16,425 nucleotides of DNA from Selenomonas sp. (lineage in GTDB: Bacteria > Bacillota > Negativicutes > Selenomonadales > Selenomonadaceae), in the NCBI RefSeq assembly GCF_022771645.1, contig NZ_JALFCU010000026.1, positions 1 to 16,425 on the forward strand, written 5' to 3'. Below are positions 7,494-14,250 of the stretch, piece after piece. Position 1 is the first letter of the stretch, and each line of letters opens with the position of its first letter. A program made the translations under genes and the position numbers. The notes under the pieces were generated by a model. The model made no database searches. It saw only the letters and a program-made list of their open reading frames with translations, and was not told the DNA's origin.

Positions 7494-9356
7494 ATGAAAG
7501 ACATTCGTCTGGACAGCCCGGTCGAGGGCGAGCTCGTCGCACTCAGCGCGGTGAACGATCCGGTCTTCGGCTCGGGCGCGATGGGCCGCGGCGCGGCGAT
7601 CAAGAACCCGAAAGGGCAGGTCTTCGCACCGTTCGATGGTGAGATCACGGTGTTCTTCGAGACGAAGCACGCCATCGGCATGAAATCCGAGGACGGCGTC
7701 GAGGTGCTCATCCACGTCGGCATGGACACGGTCAAGCTGAACGGCGAGCACTTCACGGCGAAAGCCGCGCAGGGCGACAAGGTCAAGAAAGGCCAGCTGC
7801 TCCTCGAGTTCGACCCCGAGGCGATCCAGGCGGCGGGCTACGAGACGACGACGCCGTTCGTCGTGACGAACGCGGCGGACTACGGCGACATCACGGTCGC
7901 GCTCGGCGACCAGACGGTCGTCGCGAAAGCAGCCGCCGATGCGCCGGCTGCGCCGAAAGCGGCCGTTGCGGACGACCATGAGTACGACAACCTCCCGGAC
8001 GAGCAGCGCGTCGCGAAGCTCATCTGGAAATACGTCGGCGGCAAGGACAACGTCCGCAACGCGGAGCATTGCGCGACGCGCCTGCGCCTCATCATCAACG
8101 ACAAATCGAAGATCGACGAGAAGGCCATCGAGAACATCGACGGCGTCAAAGGCCAGTTCTTCGCGGCGGCGCAGTACCAGATCATCCTCGGCACGGGCTT
8201 CGTCGACAAGGTGTTCGACGAGTTCATCAAAGGCACGACGTTCTCCGGCGTCAGCAACAAAGAAGAAGCCTACGCGCAGATGACGCCGATCCAGAAGGTG
8301 TCCCGCACGCTCGGCGACGTCTTCGTCCCGATCATCCCCGTCCTCGTCGCGACCGGTCTTTTCATGGGCCTGCGCGGCGCATGCCAGGCGCTCGGCCTCG
8401 AGTTCAGCAAGAACGTCCTCACGATGAGCCAGGTCCTCACGGATACGGCGTTCATCTTCCTGCCGTCGCTCGTCTGTTGGTCGACGATGAAACGCTTCGG
8501 CGGCACGCCGGTCATCGGCATCGTCCTCGGCCTCATGCTCGTCGCCCCGCAGCTGCCGAACGCATGGGCGGCCATCCCGGGCGGCGCGCAAGAGCCGATG
8601 ATGATGGACGTCCTCGGTTTCTCCGTCCCGGTCGTCGGCTACCAGGGCTCGGTCCTGCCGGCCCTCGTCCTTGGCATCTTCGGCGCGAAGCTCCAGAAAT
8701 GGCTGAAGAAATTCGTGCCGGACGTCATTGACCTCATCGTCACGCCGTTCCTCACGCTCTTCATCGGCATGATCGTCGGCCTGCTCGTGCTCGGCCCGAT
8801 CATGCACGGCATCGAGAACGCCGTCTTCGGCGCGGTGCAGGCGTTCCTCCAGCTCCCGTTCGGCATCGGCGGCCTCGTCGTCGGCGGCCTGCAGCAGGTC
8901 ATCGTCGTGTTCGGCGTCCACCACATCTTCAACGCCCTCGAAGTCCAGCTCCTCGCCACGACGGGCGTCGATCCGTTCAACGCCATCATCACGGGCGCGA
9001 TCATCGCGCAGGGCGGCGCGGCAGCAGCCGTCGCGGCGCGCACGAAGAACAAGAAAAAGCGCGCGCTCTATGTTTCGTCCATCGTTCCTGCGTTCCTCGG
9101 CATCACGGAGCCGGTCATCTTCGGTATCAACCTGCGCCTCATGAAGCCGTTCCTCTATGCCCTCGTCGGCGGCGCATGCGCCGGCTGCCTCGCCAGCTTC
9201 ATGCACCTCGCGGGCACGGGCATGGGCATCACGGTCCTGCCGGGCACGCTCCTCTACATCAACAACCTCCTGCCGTACATCCTCGTCAACGTTGTCGGCT
9301 TCGCCGTCGCGTTCGGCCTGACGTTCACGTTCTTCAAGCCGGAAGAAGATGAATAA
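7494..9356 (+). CDS. scrA: Sucrose-type PTS permease, IIA-IIB-IIC fusion
   Basis: Phosphorylates a disaccharide during uptake, most likely making sucrose-6-phosphate inside the cell. Start ATG 7494 follows AGGAGG. The 620 residues contain three domains in order: IIA (about 1-150, SPVEGELVALSAVNDPVFGSG, active His74 in GVEVLIHVGMDTV), an Ala-rich linker, IIB (about 168-255, active Cys193 in NAEHCATRLRL), and IIC (about 265-620) with FGGTPVIGIVLGLMLVAPQL, VVGYQGSVLPALVLGIFGAK, GVHHIFNALE and FLGITEPVIFGINLRL. IIA at the N-terminus is less usual than the IIBC(A) order of many sucrose and beta-glucoside permeases. The sucrose assignment rests on the IIC similarity to ScrA and on scrB 103 bases downstream. 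Trehalose or another glucoside cannot be excluded from sequence alone. Confidence 0.88.
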   Translation: MKDIRLDSPVEGELVALSAVNDPVFGSGAMGRGAAIKNPKGQVFAPFDGEITVFFETKHAIGMKSEDGVEVLIHVGMDTVKLNGEHFTAKAAQGDKVKKGQLLLEFDPEAIQAAGYETTTPFVVTNAADYGDITVALGDQTVVAKAAADAPAAPKAAVADDHEYDNLPDEQRVAKLIWKYVGGKDNVRNAEHCATRLRLIINDKSKIDEKAIENIDGVKGQFFAAAQYQIILGTGFVDKVFDEFIKGTTFSGVSNKEEAYAQMTPIQKVSRTLGDVFVPIIPVLVATGLFMGLRGACQALGLEFSKNVLTMSQVLTDTAFIFLPSLVCWSTMKRFGGTPVIGIVLGLMLVAPQLPNAWAAIPGGAQEPMMMDVLGFSVPVVGYQGSVLPALVLGIFGAKLQKWLKKFVPDVIDLIVTPFLTLFIGMIVGLLVLGPIMHGIENAVFGAVQAFLQLPFGIGGLVVGGLQQVIVVFGVHHIFNALEVQLLATTGVDPFNAIITGAIIAQGGAAAAVAARTKNKKKRALYVSSIVPAFLGITEPVIFGINLRLMKPFLYALVGGACAGCLASFMHLAGTGMGITVLPGTLLYINNLLPYILVNVVGFAVAFGLTFTFFKPEEDE

Positions 9357-9411
9357 AATATCATAATGCTACCGAACGCCATTCATCTGTTGCCAAGCAA
9401 AGCTCATACGG

Positions 9412-9435
9412 AGCCTCTCCCCTAGGGGAGAGGCT
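9412..9435. repeat. Perfect 24-bp palindrome between scrA and scrB (short repeat copy)
   Basis: The 24 bases beginning AGCCTCTCCCC read the same on both strands. It is a short copy of the dispersed repeat, preceded by CATCTGTTGCCAAGC (from about 9384), which resembles the sequence before the copy at 15968 (CATCTGTTGCGAAAC). It lies 24 bases before the scrB start and could fold in the mRNA, perhaps lowering read-through from scrA or protecting a processed end. Confidence 0.75.
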
Positions 9436-9459
9436 TTCAAAGAGAGGAGGAACCTCATC

Positions 9460-10923
9460 ATGCCATCCAACGACCCCGGTGCCATCTTCGACCGTGCAGC
9501 CATCAACGCAAAGGTCCGCGCGTCGCTCCCGTTCAAGCACCGCTACCACAACCGCTTCCACCTCGAGATGCCGTTCGGCCTCATCAACGATCCGAACGGG
9601 CTCGTCGAGAAGGACGGCATCACGCACATCTTCTATCAATGGAATCCGCTCGGCGTCGAGCACAAGCACAAATGCTGGGCGCACACACAGACGCGCGATT
9701 TCGTCCACTACACCGCGCCCGAGCTCGCCCTGTGGCCGAGCGACGCGCACGACAAGGACGGCTGCTACTCCGGCTGCGGACTCGTCGAGGACGGCGACGT
9801 CCGCGTGCTCTACACGTGCAACGCGAAGGACGCGCAGGGCGTCCGCACGCCCGCGCAGCGCTTCGGCACGTTGCAGGCAGACGGCACGATCCGCAAGGAC
9901 GAGATCATCATCCCCACGAACGCCGAGGGCTACACCGGCCACTTCCGCGACCCGTACGTCTTTTACCGCCACGGCGAGCGCTACCTCGTGCTCGGCGCGC
10001 AGCGCGCGGACGAGACCGGCACGGTGCTCGTCTATCACGAGGACAAAGACAGCAAAACGTGGGAGCCGTGCGGCGAAATCTCCACGAAATACAAGGACTT
10101 CGGCTACATGTGGGAATGCCCGAACCTCCTGCGCTTCGGCAACTACGACGTGCTGCTGTTCTGCCCGCAGGGCCTCGAGGCGCGCGAGTACAAGTATCAG
10201 AGCCGCTACCAGTGCGGCTACCTCGCCGGCCATTTGTCGCTTGAGAGCATGGAGCTCATGCACGGCCGCTTCCAGGAGCTCGACAAGGGCTTTGACTTTT
10301 ACGCGCCGCAAGTCTACAACAACCAAGGCCGCCACATCCTCTTCGGCTGGATCGGCATGCCGGACGAGGACGCGTACCCGACGAAAGAGCACGGCTGGGT
10401 GCACAGCCTCACGATGCCGCGCGTGCTGACGCTGCGGCAGGGCAAGATCTTCTCGCAGCCCGCGAAAGAACTGCGCGAGCTCCGCATCGCGGACTCCGCC
10501 GTCGACATCGACGCCACAGAGACGCAGCACGTCCGCGCCGGCCTCGGCGAAGGCGCAGAGGCGCTCATCGACATCACGTTCGGCAAGGCGCAGTCCGTCA
10601 CCTACACGCTCGCCTACGGCCTCGAGCGCGTCACGATCCGCTACGACCGTCCGTCGCAGACCGTCGTCATTGACCGCAGCGGCATGAAATATGGCGGCAA
10701 GGGCACGCGCACGTTCAAGCTCTTCACCGACCAGAACCTGTCACTCCAGCTCTTCGTCGACAAGACCGTCGTCGAAGCGTTCTTCGAACATGGCGAAGAA
10801 GTCGCGACCTTCAACGTCTTCCCCGAGAAATACATCCTCCCCGAGCTCCTCATCGAGAGCGACGCCCCGATGGAAAACGTCACCGGCCGCGTGTGGGAGC
10901 TCGACGCGTACCAGTACCGGTGA
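9460..10923 (+). CDS. scrB: Sucrose-6-phosphate hydrolase (GH32)
   Basis: Splits sucrose-6-phosphate into glucose-6-phosphate and fructose in the cytoplasm. Start ATG 9460 follows GAGAGGAGG. The 487 residues are full length for GH32, with an N-terminal five-bladed propeller and a C-terminal beta-sandwich (from about 370: FFEHGEEVATFNVFPEK near the end). All three catalytic motifs are visible: FGLINDPNGL with nucleophile Asp44, FRDPYVF with Asp164, and MWECPNL with acid/base Glu219. The absence of a signal peptide and the preceding scrA argue for phosphorylated sucrose rather than extracellular sucrose or fructan. A terminator follows after 20 bases. Confidence 0.94.
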   Translation: MPSNDPGAIFDRAAINAKVRASLPFKHRYHNRFHLEMPFGLINDPNGLVEKDGITHIFYQWNPLGVEHKHKCWAHTQTRDFVHYTAPELALWPSDAHDKDGCYSGCGLVEDGDVRVLYTCNAKDAQGVRTPAQRFGTLQADGTIRKDEIIIPTNAEGYTGHFRDPYVFYRHGERYLVLGAQRADETGTVLVYHEDKDSKTWEPCGEISTKYKDFGYMWECPNLLRFGNYDVLLFCPQGLEAREYKYQSRYQCGYLAGHLSLESMELMHGRFQELDKGFDFYAPQVYNNQGRHILFGWIGMPDEDAYPTKEHGWVHSLTMPRVLTLRQGKIFSQPAKELRELRIADSAVDIDATETQHVRAGLGEGAEALIDITFGKAQSVTYTLAYGLERVTIRYDRPSQTVVIDRSGMKYGGKGTRTFKLFTDQNLSLQLFVDKTVVEAFFEHGEEVATFNVFPEKYILPELLIESDAPMENVTGRVWELDAYQYR

Positions 10924-10943
10924 TCACGGTTTTTTCGCAAAGC

Positions 10944-10970
10944 AGGACGCCTTTTGCGGGCGTCCTTTTT
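10944..10970 (+). terminator. Intrinsic terminator of scrAB
   Basis: AGGACGCC (10944-10951) pairs with GGCGTCCT (10959-10966) across a 7-base loop, followed by TTTT. Confidence 0.85.
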
Positions 10971-10972
10971 GC

Positions 10973-11001
10973 TTGCAACAAGTCTTGCTGCACGATAAAA
11001 T
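10973..11001 (+). promoter_or_regulatory. Possible promoter for the Uma2-family gene
   Basis: TTGCAA (10973-10978) and TAAAAT (10996-11001) are 17 bp apart, just after the scrAB terminator. The -35 is weak. Confidence 0.45.
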
Positions 11002-11031
11002 AGAAGAAAAGAACGTAAGGAGGTCATCACC

Positions 11032-11610
11032 ATGGACAATCTCGCGTACAAGGAGCCGCCGCGCGTCGAGCGCATTGAGGGACGGACATACCTCATGTCA
11101 CCGCGACCGCGGGGGAAGCATCATCGGGCGGCGTACAATATCGGACGCCTTTTCGGGAATTATCTTCAAGGAAAAACGTGTATGGCGTTTGATGATGGCA
11201 TGGAGGTTCATCTTGACAAGGAAAACACCTACGTTCCGGACGCTATGATCGTCTGCGACCGCTCGATTGTCCGCGACACGGGCATCTACGGTGCGCCGGA
11301 CCTCGTTGTCGAGGTGCTGTCGCCGTCGACGACACGGTTCGATCGCGGTGCGAAAATGGTGCATTATGCGGCGGCCGGCGTCAAAGAATACTGGCTCGTC
11401 GTCCCCGAGGTGAAGACCGTCGAGGTCTATTACAACCATGGCGGCCATTTCGAGATTCATGAGACGTACACGATTTACGGCGAGTGGGAGCTCGGGCAGA
11501 TGACGGACGAGGAGCGCGCAAAAGCCCAGGAGGGCATTCCCGTCTCGCTCTATGAGGACTTCGTCATCAGTCTCGAAGATATTTTCATGGACATCGATGT
11601 TTTCCAATAA
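11032..11610 (+). CDS. Uma2 family (DUF820) PD-(D/E)XK-fold protein
   Basis: Start ATG 11032 follows AAGGAGG by eight bases. The 192 residues show the Uma2/DUF820 pattern: an N-terminal EGRTYLMSPRPRGKHHRAAY, the acidic VPDAMIVCD, then APDLVVEVLSPSTTRFDRGA, KMVHYAAAGVKEYWLVVPEV and a C-terminal strand region. The Asp-Glu pair in PDLVVEV and the Lys in GAKMVHY are consistent with the nuclease-like active site known for the family. Uma2 proteins are abundant in cyanobacteria and Firmicutes and are called putative endonucleases, but the biological role is mostly unknown. It stands alone between a terminator and the convergent amt gene, with no partner that explains its job. Confidence 0.85.
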   Translation: MDNLAYKEPPRVERIEGRTYLMSPRPRGKHHRAAYNIGRLFGNYLQGKTCMAFDDGMEVHLDKENTYVPDAMIVCDRSIVRDTGIYGAPDLVVEVLSPSTTRFDRGAKMVHYAAAGVKEYWLVVPEVKTVEVYYNHGGHFEIHETYTIYGEWELGQMTDEERAKAQEGIPVSLYEDFVISLEDIFMDIDVFQ

Positions 11611-11640
11611 TGTTGATGCCTGACACTGAGCGCATAAAAA

Positions 11641-11678
11641 CAGGCGCCCCGCAAGTTTTCATCCTTGCGGGGCGCCTG
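11641..11678 (-). terminator. Terminator of amt, perfect 15-bp stem
   Basis: The 15 bases at 11641-11655 (CAGGCGCCCCGCAAG) pair perfectly with 11664-11678 around an 8-base loop. On the minus strand five T residues follow, so it ends the amt transcript. On the plus strand the tail GCTGTCTT is poor but the stem may also stop the Uma2 message. Confidence 0.88.
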
Positions 11679-11700
11679 CTGTCTTATGATGGAAGATCGT

Positions 11701-13509
11701 TTATTCCGGCTTGTCCTGCAGCGCGTCGAAGCCTTCTTCGCCCGTGCGGATCTTCACGACGTTCGTGACCGGGGTGACGAAGATCTTGCCGTCGCCGTAG
11801 TGGCCCGTGTGGAGCACTTTGCGTGCCGTCGCGATGACCTTTTCCGGCGGGATGGCGGAGACGACGAGCTTGACCTGGATCTTCGGGACGAGCTTCGAGG
11901 CGACTTTCGCGCCGCGGTACATCTCGGCGTGGCCTTTCTGGATGCCGTAGCCGGAGACCGGCGTGACCGTCATGCCCGTGATGCCGATGGATTCGAGCGC
12001 GATCTTCAGCGGCTCGAAGCGGTCGCGCGCCGTGACGATGGAGACGCAGGTGAGCGTGTGGCCGTCCGCCGCCACAGCAGGCGTCGCGAGCTGCGTGACT
12101 GTGACAGGCGTCGGCGGCTCCGTGCTGTCAATCGGGGTCGGCGCGGACGTCGAGCCCGCGACCTCGGGCACCGGCATGAAGTCGGCGTACGCGGAGGCGA
12201 GGCCGTGCTCTTCGAAATCGAGGCCGGCCGTCTCTTCTTTCGCGGAGACGCGGAGGCCGATCGTGTGCTTCAGCACGGTGAAGATGAGCGTGATGACGAC
12301 GGCGACGTACGCGGCGACGGAGACGACGCCGATGATCTGCGTGATGAGCATATCGGCCGTGCCCGCGTAGAGCAGGCCGCCGTCGACGGCGAAGACGCCC
12401 GTGAGGATCGTGCCGAGCGCGCCGCAGACGCCATGGACGGCGACGGCGCCGACCGGATCGTCGACCTTGAGCTTCTGATCGATGAACTCGACGGCGAGGA
12501 CGACGACGATGCCGGCGATGAGGCCGATGGCAAAGGAGCCAGCGGGCGAGACCGCGTCGCAGCCCGCCGTGATGGCGACGAGGCCGGCGAGCGCGCCGTT
12601 CAGCGTCATGGAGACGTCGGGGTGGCCGTAGCGCACCCACGTGAAGCACATCGTGGCCGTGGCGGCCGTCGCGGCTGCGAGGTTCGTCGTGACGAAAATG
12701 GAGCCGGCGGAAATCAGCGTGTCATCGCCCGTCATGGAGACGGTCGAGCAGCCGTTGAACCCGAACCAGCCGAACCAGAGGATGAACACGCCGAGCGCGG
12801 CGAGCGTCAGGCTGTGGCCCGGGATGGCGTTGACCGAGCCATCCTTGTTGTACTTGCCGATGCGCGCGCCGAGCATGAGCGCGCCGACGAAGGCGCAGAT
12901 GCCGCCGACCATGTGGACGACCGTCGAGCCGGCGAAATCATGGAAGCCCATCTCGCTGAGCCAGCCGCCGCCCCATGCCCAATGGCCCGTGACCGGGTAG
13001 ATGATGAGGCTGATGAGGAGCGAGTAGAAGCAGTACGTCGAGAACTTCGTGCGCTCTGCCATGGCGCCCGAGACGATCGTCGCGCTCGTCGCGCAGAAGA
13101 CCGTCTGGAAAATGACGTAGGCAAGCGCCGGATACCCGGCATCCTCGCCGGGATCGAACGCCTGGATGAAGAAGTCCGGCGCGCCGATGATGCCGCCGAT
13201 GTCATCGCCGAACATCAGGCCGAAGCCCACGATCCAGAACGCGATCGTGCCGATGCAGAGATCCATGAGGTTCTTCATGACGATGTTGCCGGCGTTCTTC
13301 GCCCGCGTGAGGCCGGTCTCGACCATCGCGAAGCCCGGCTGCATGAAGAAGACGAGCGCGGCGCCTAAAAGCACCCACGCCGTATCGATGCCGCTGTATT
13401 TCCCCGCGTCGGCCGCGTCGGCGGCGAACGCCGTCGGCATGGTGGCGAGGAGCGCGGCGACGCCGGCAGCGGCCGACGTGCCGTAAGTTTTCATTCTGCA
13501 CATGTCCAT
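11701..13509 (-). CDS. amt: Ammonium transporter fused to a C-terminal PII signalling domain
   Basis: A membrane ammonium channel carrying its own PII regulator. Start ATG at 13509 (MDMCRMKTYG) is chosen because AAGGAAAGGGG lies nine bases before it; the longer open frame runs into the leader. Product 602 residues. An N-terminal hydrophobic segment resembling a signal sequence ends TMPTAFAAD, then about eleven membrane helices show WVLLGAALVFFMQPGFAMVE, SATIVSGAMAERTKF, HDFAGSTVVHMVGG (first pore His) and VAVHGVCGALGTI (second pore His). A Pro/Thr-rich linker leads to a PII domain at 484-602 with ITGMTVTPVSGYGIQKGHAE, MYRGAKV, HTGHYGDGKIFVTPV and KIRTGEEG. The ATP/2-oxoglutarate residues (Gln524, GDGKIF loop, RTGE) are kept, but Val536 replaces the Tyr51 that is uridylylated in enterobacterial PII. 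So sensing is probably by ligand binding alone. Confidence 0.93.
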   Translation of the reverse strand: MDMCRMKTYGTSAAAGVAALLATMPTAFAADAADAGKYSGIDTAWVLLGAALVFFMQPGFAMVETGLTRAKNAGNIVMKNLMDLCIGTIAFWIVGFGLMFGDDIGGIIGAPDFFIQAFDPGEDAGYPALAYVIFQTVFCATSATIVSGAMAERTKFSTYCFYSLLISLIIYPVTGHWAWGGGWLSEMGFHDFAGSTVVHMVGGICAFVGALMLGARIGKYNKDGSVNAIPGHSLTLAALGVFILWFGWFGFNGCSTVSMTGDDTLISAGSIFVTTNLAAATAATATMCFTWVRYGHPDVSMTLNGALAGLVAITAGCDAVSPAGSFAIGLIAGIVVVLAVEFIDQKLKVDDPVGAVAVHGVCGALGTILTGVFAVDGGLLYAGTADMLITQIIGVVSVAAYVAVVITLIFTVLKHTIGLRVSAKEETAGLDFEEHGLASAYADFMPVPEVAGSTSAPTPIDSTEPPTPVTVTQLATPAVAADGHTLTCVSIVTARDRFEPLKIALESIGITGMTVTPVSGYGIQKGHAEMYRGAKVASKLVPKIQVKLVVSAIPPEKVIATARKVLHTGHYGDGKIFVTPVTNVVKIRTGEEGFDALQDKPE

Positions 13510-13540
13510 AAGATAAGACCCCTTTCCTTTGAGAGAAAAG

Positions 13541-13641
13541 AAAAGGGGCGCCGTCCGCCGGAACTCTCGCGAGTCCGATGGACGACGCCCTTGTCGTCTA
13601 GATGAATCCGAACCACCGTCCTGCAGCAACGGCGTTTCTTG
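13541..13641 (-). promoter_or_regulatory. amt leader with attenuator-like hairpins (possible ANTAR target)
   Basis: Read on the minus strand from about 13641 the leader can form: a stem GAAACGCCGTT/GACGGTGGTTC with one mismatch; then GACGAC-AAGGGC-GTCGTC, a 6-bp stem with a six-base loop having A at position 1 and G at position 4; and, in competition with this, a long hairpin from AAGGGCGTCGTCC to GGACGGCGCCCCTT followed by TTCTTTTCT, which looks like an intrinsic terminator before the ribosome binding site. A hexaloop stem whose loop and 3' arm overlap a terminator arm is how ANTAR-protein RNA targets in nitrogen-gene leaders are built. The first stem has a 7-base loop rather than the expected hexaloop, so the ANTAR reading is tentative; the terminator-like hairpin is firmer. 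Confidence 0.5.
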
Positions 13642-13647
13642 TCCTTT

Positions 13648-13676
13648 ATAATAGACACGGCGTTACAATTTGTCAA
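13648..13676 (-). promoter_or_regulatory. Near-consensus promoter of amt
   Basis: On the minus strand TTGACA (13676-13671) and TATTAT (13653-13648) are separated by 17 bp. Predicted start is about 13641, giving a leader of roughly 130 nt. Such a strong promoter fits a gene controlled afterwards in its leader. Confidence 0.85.
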
Positions 13677-13693
13677 GTGTTTGTACAAAAAAA

Positions 13694-13727
13694 TACACGC
13701 AACTGCAAATATTTACAGATGCGTGTA
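13694..13727. promoter_or_regulatory. 34-bp near-perfect palindrome between divergent promoters
   Basis: TACACGCA at one end and TGCGTGTA at the other frame an A/T centre AAATATTT; 15 of 17 position pairs are complementary around 13710.5. It contains the -35 of the plus-strand promoter (13712-13717) and sits 18 bp upstream of the amt -35, so a bound dimer or tetramer could control both directions. It does not match the TnrA/GlnR or dif consensus as I recall them. The protein that binds is unknown. Confidence 0.6.
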
Positions 13728-13741
13728 CTTTGTGCTACAAT
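13712..13741 (+). promoter_or_regulatory. Promoter of the small membrane-peptide gene
   Basis: TTTACA (13712-13717) and TACAAT (13736-13741) are 18 bp apart. The predicted start is near 13748, about 50 nt before the small reading frame. Confidence 0.7.
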
Positions 13742-13778
13742 GACAACGTGCTACCATGACGGTAGGTGGCCAATCGTG

Positions 13779-13792
13779 CCCCCGAAAGGGGG
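13779..13792 (+). promoter_or_regulatory. GAAA-loop hairpin covering the small-gene ribosome binding site
   Basis: CCCCC (13779-13783), loop GAAA, GGGGG (13788-13792). The 3' arm is the Shine-Dalgarno sequence GGGGGAG, eight to nine bases before ATG 13801. Hiding the ribosome site in a stem is common in type I toxin messages. Confidence 0.6.
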
Positions 13793-13800
13793 AGATGCCT

Positions 13801-13869
13801 ATGACGCGTTATGACTTCATGTCCTTCGTGTTGCTTGTAGCGATCATCATCGTTGCATTGAAAGCATAA
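13801..13869 (+). CDS. 22-residue hydrophobic peptide, putative holin-like/type I toxin
   Basis: ATG 13801 to TAA 13869. The peptide starts MTRYDFMSFV, continues with an unbroken hydrophobic run (LLVAIIIVAL) and ends KA: one membrane helix with a charged end. The M-T-x-Y-[DE] start followed by a membrane helix, and the upstream GAAAGGGGGAGATGCCT, resemble the small 'putative holin-like toxin' family common in Firmicutes; this is recognition from memory, not a search. It has its own promoter, an SD-sequestering hairpin, a terminator and a converging antisense promoter, all of which fit a type I toxin that depolarises the membrane. At 22 residues it is shorter than many relatives. An alternative is a leader peptide. 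Confidence 0.6.
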   Translation: MTRYDFMSFVLLVAIIIVALKA

Positions 13870-13972
13870 GAGCAGCCGCCAACAGTTTCCGAGGCTCGAG
13901 GCGGCTTTCTCTCTAGAAAGTTTATTCGATACGGGGCTGCGCCGCTTATCGGTAGCACGCCCTTTTTCTACC
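13870..13972 (-). ncRNA. Candidate antisense RNA (antitoxin) converging on the small peptide gene
   Basis: A promoter at 13976-14004 would start a minus-strand RNA near 13970 that runs into the 3' end of the toxin-like message and overlaps its terminator. Its 5' part can fold with GGTAG/CTACC, and it carries GTGCTACC, also found at the 5' end of the plus-strand message (13748-13755); inverted copies CGTGCTACC (13747-13755) and GGTAGCACG (13951-13959) flank the locus. The end point is a guess based on the 13874-13906 stem. This is an inference from promoter and layout; no RNA evidence exists here. Confidence 0.4.
13874..13914 (+). terminator. Terminator of the small toxin-like message
   Basis: AGCCGCC (13874-13880) pairs with GGCGGCT (13900-13906), followed by TTCTCTCT. 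The loop is 19 bases and may fold further. The same stem lies in the antisense transcript, where the tail is poorer. Confidence 0.75.
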
Positions 13973-13975
13973 TGT

Positions 13976-14004
13976 ATGATACCATGTCTGCGCGTGCCGT
14001 GCAA
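13976..14004 (-). promoter_or_regulatory. Antisense promoter facing the small peptide gene
   Basis: On the minus strand TTGCAC (14004-13999) and TATCAT (13981-13976) are 17 bp apart, five of six bases each. The -35 falls inside the loop side of the plus-strand terminator at 13990-14031. Confidence 0.65.
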
Positions 14005-14031
14005 GTTTTTTCGGCACGCGCTTAATTTTTT
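13990..14031 (+). terminator. Second plus-strand terminator, 10-bp perfect stem
   Basis: GCGCGTGCCG (13990-13999) pairs perfectly with CGGCACGCGC (14012-14021), followed by TTAATTTTTT. It backs up the terminator at 13874 and insulates the antisense promoter that overlaps it. Confidence 0.8.
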
Positions 14032-14090
14032 GCGCGTACTTTCGATATAGAGGACAAAGGGAAATAAGGGCAACGCTGCCAAAATCCGTC

Positions 14091-14207
14091 CGCCCATCTT
14101 GCAGCATCTTTTCCGCCCTGCCGTCGTCGTCAAATCCTCGGCGTAGCGCTGCTACGCCTTGCGGTTTGACTCCTAGGCATGACGAAAAATCTGCAGCAAT
14201 CTGGGCG
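14091..14207. repeat. 117-bp imperfect palindrome
   Basis: The sequence is symmetric about 14149. At the apex GGCGTAG (14140-14146) pairs with CTACGCC (14152-14158); further out GTCAAA pairs with TTTGAC, TGC with GCA, and CGCCCA at 14091 with TGGGCG at 14207. Roughly two thirds of positions look complementary by eye. It may be an intergenic repeat element or a structured RNA; with 13870-14250 it fills the gap between the small peptide gene and the next protein. No open frame in it is credible. Confidence 0.6.
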
Positions 14208-14250
14208 AGCGTATCTTGGCATCGTTACCCTGTAGAAAGGAGCGAAAGCT

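Noticed and set aside
7419..9206. 595-codon open frame on the minus strand opposite scrA
   Set aside because: Same shadow effect; scrA has clear domains and active residues in the plus frame.
11665..13368. 567-codon open frame on the plus strand opposite amt
   Set aside because: Arg/Asp-rich shadow of the amt-PII gene, with no ribosome binding site or recognisable domain.
13735..14133. 132-codon minus-strand open frame across the small peptide locus
   Set aside because: Crosses a terminator hairpin and the antisense promoter, has no ribosome binding site, and its translation is not protein-like.
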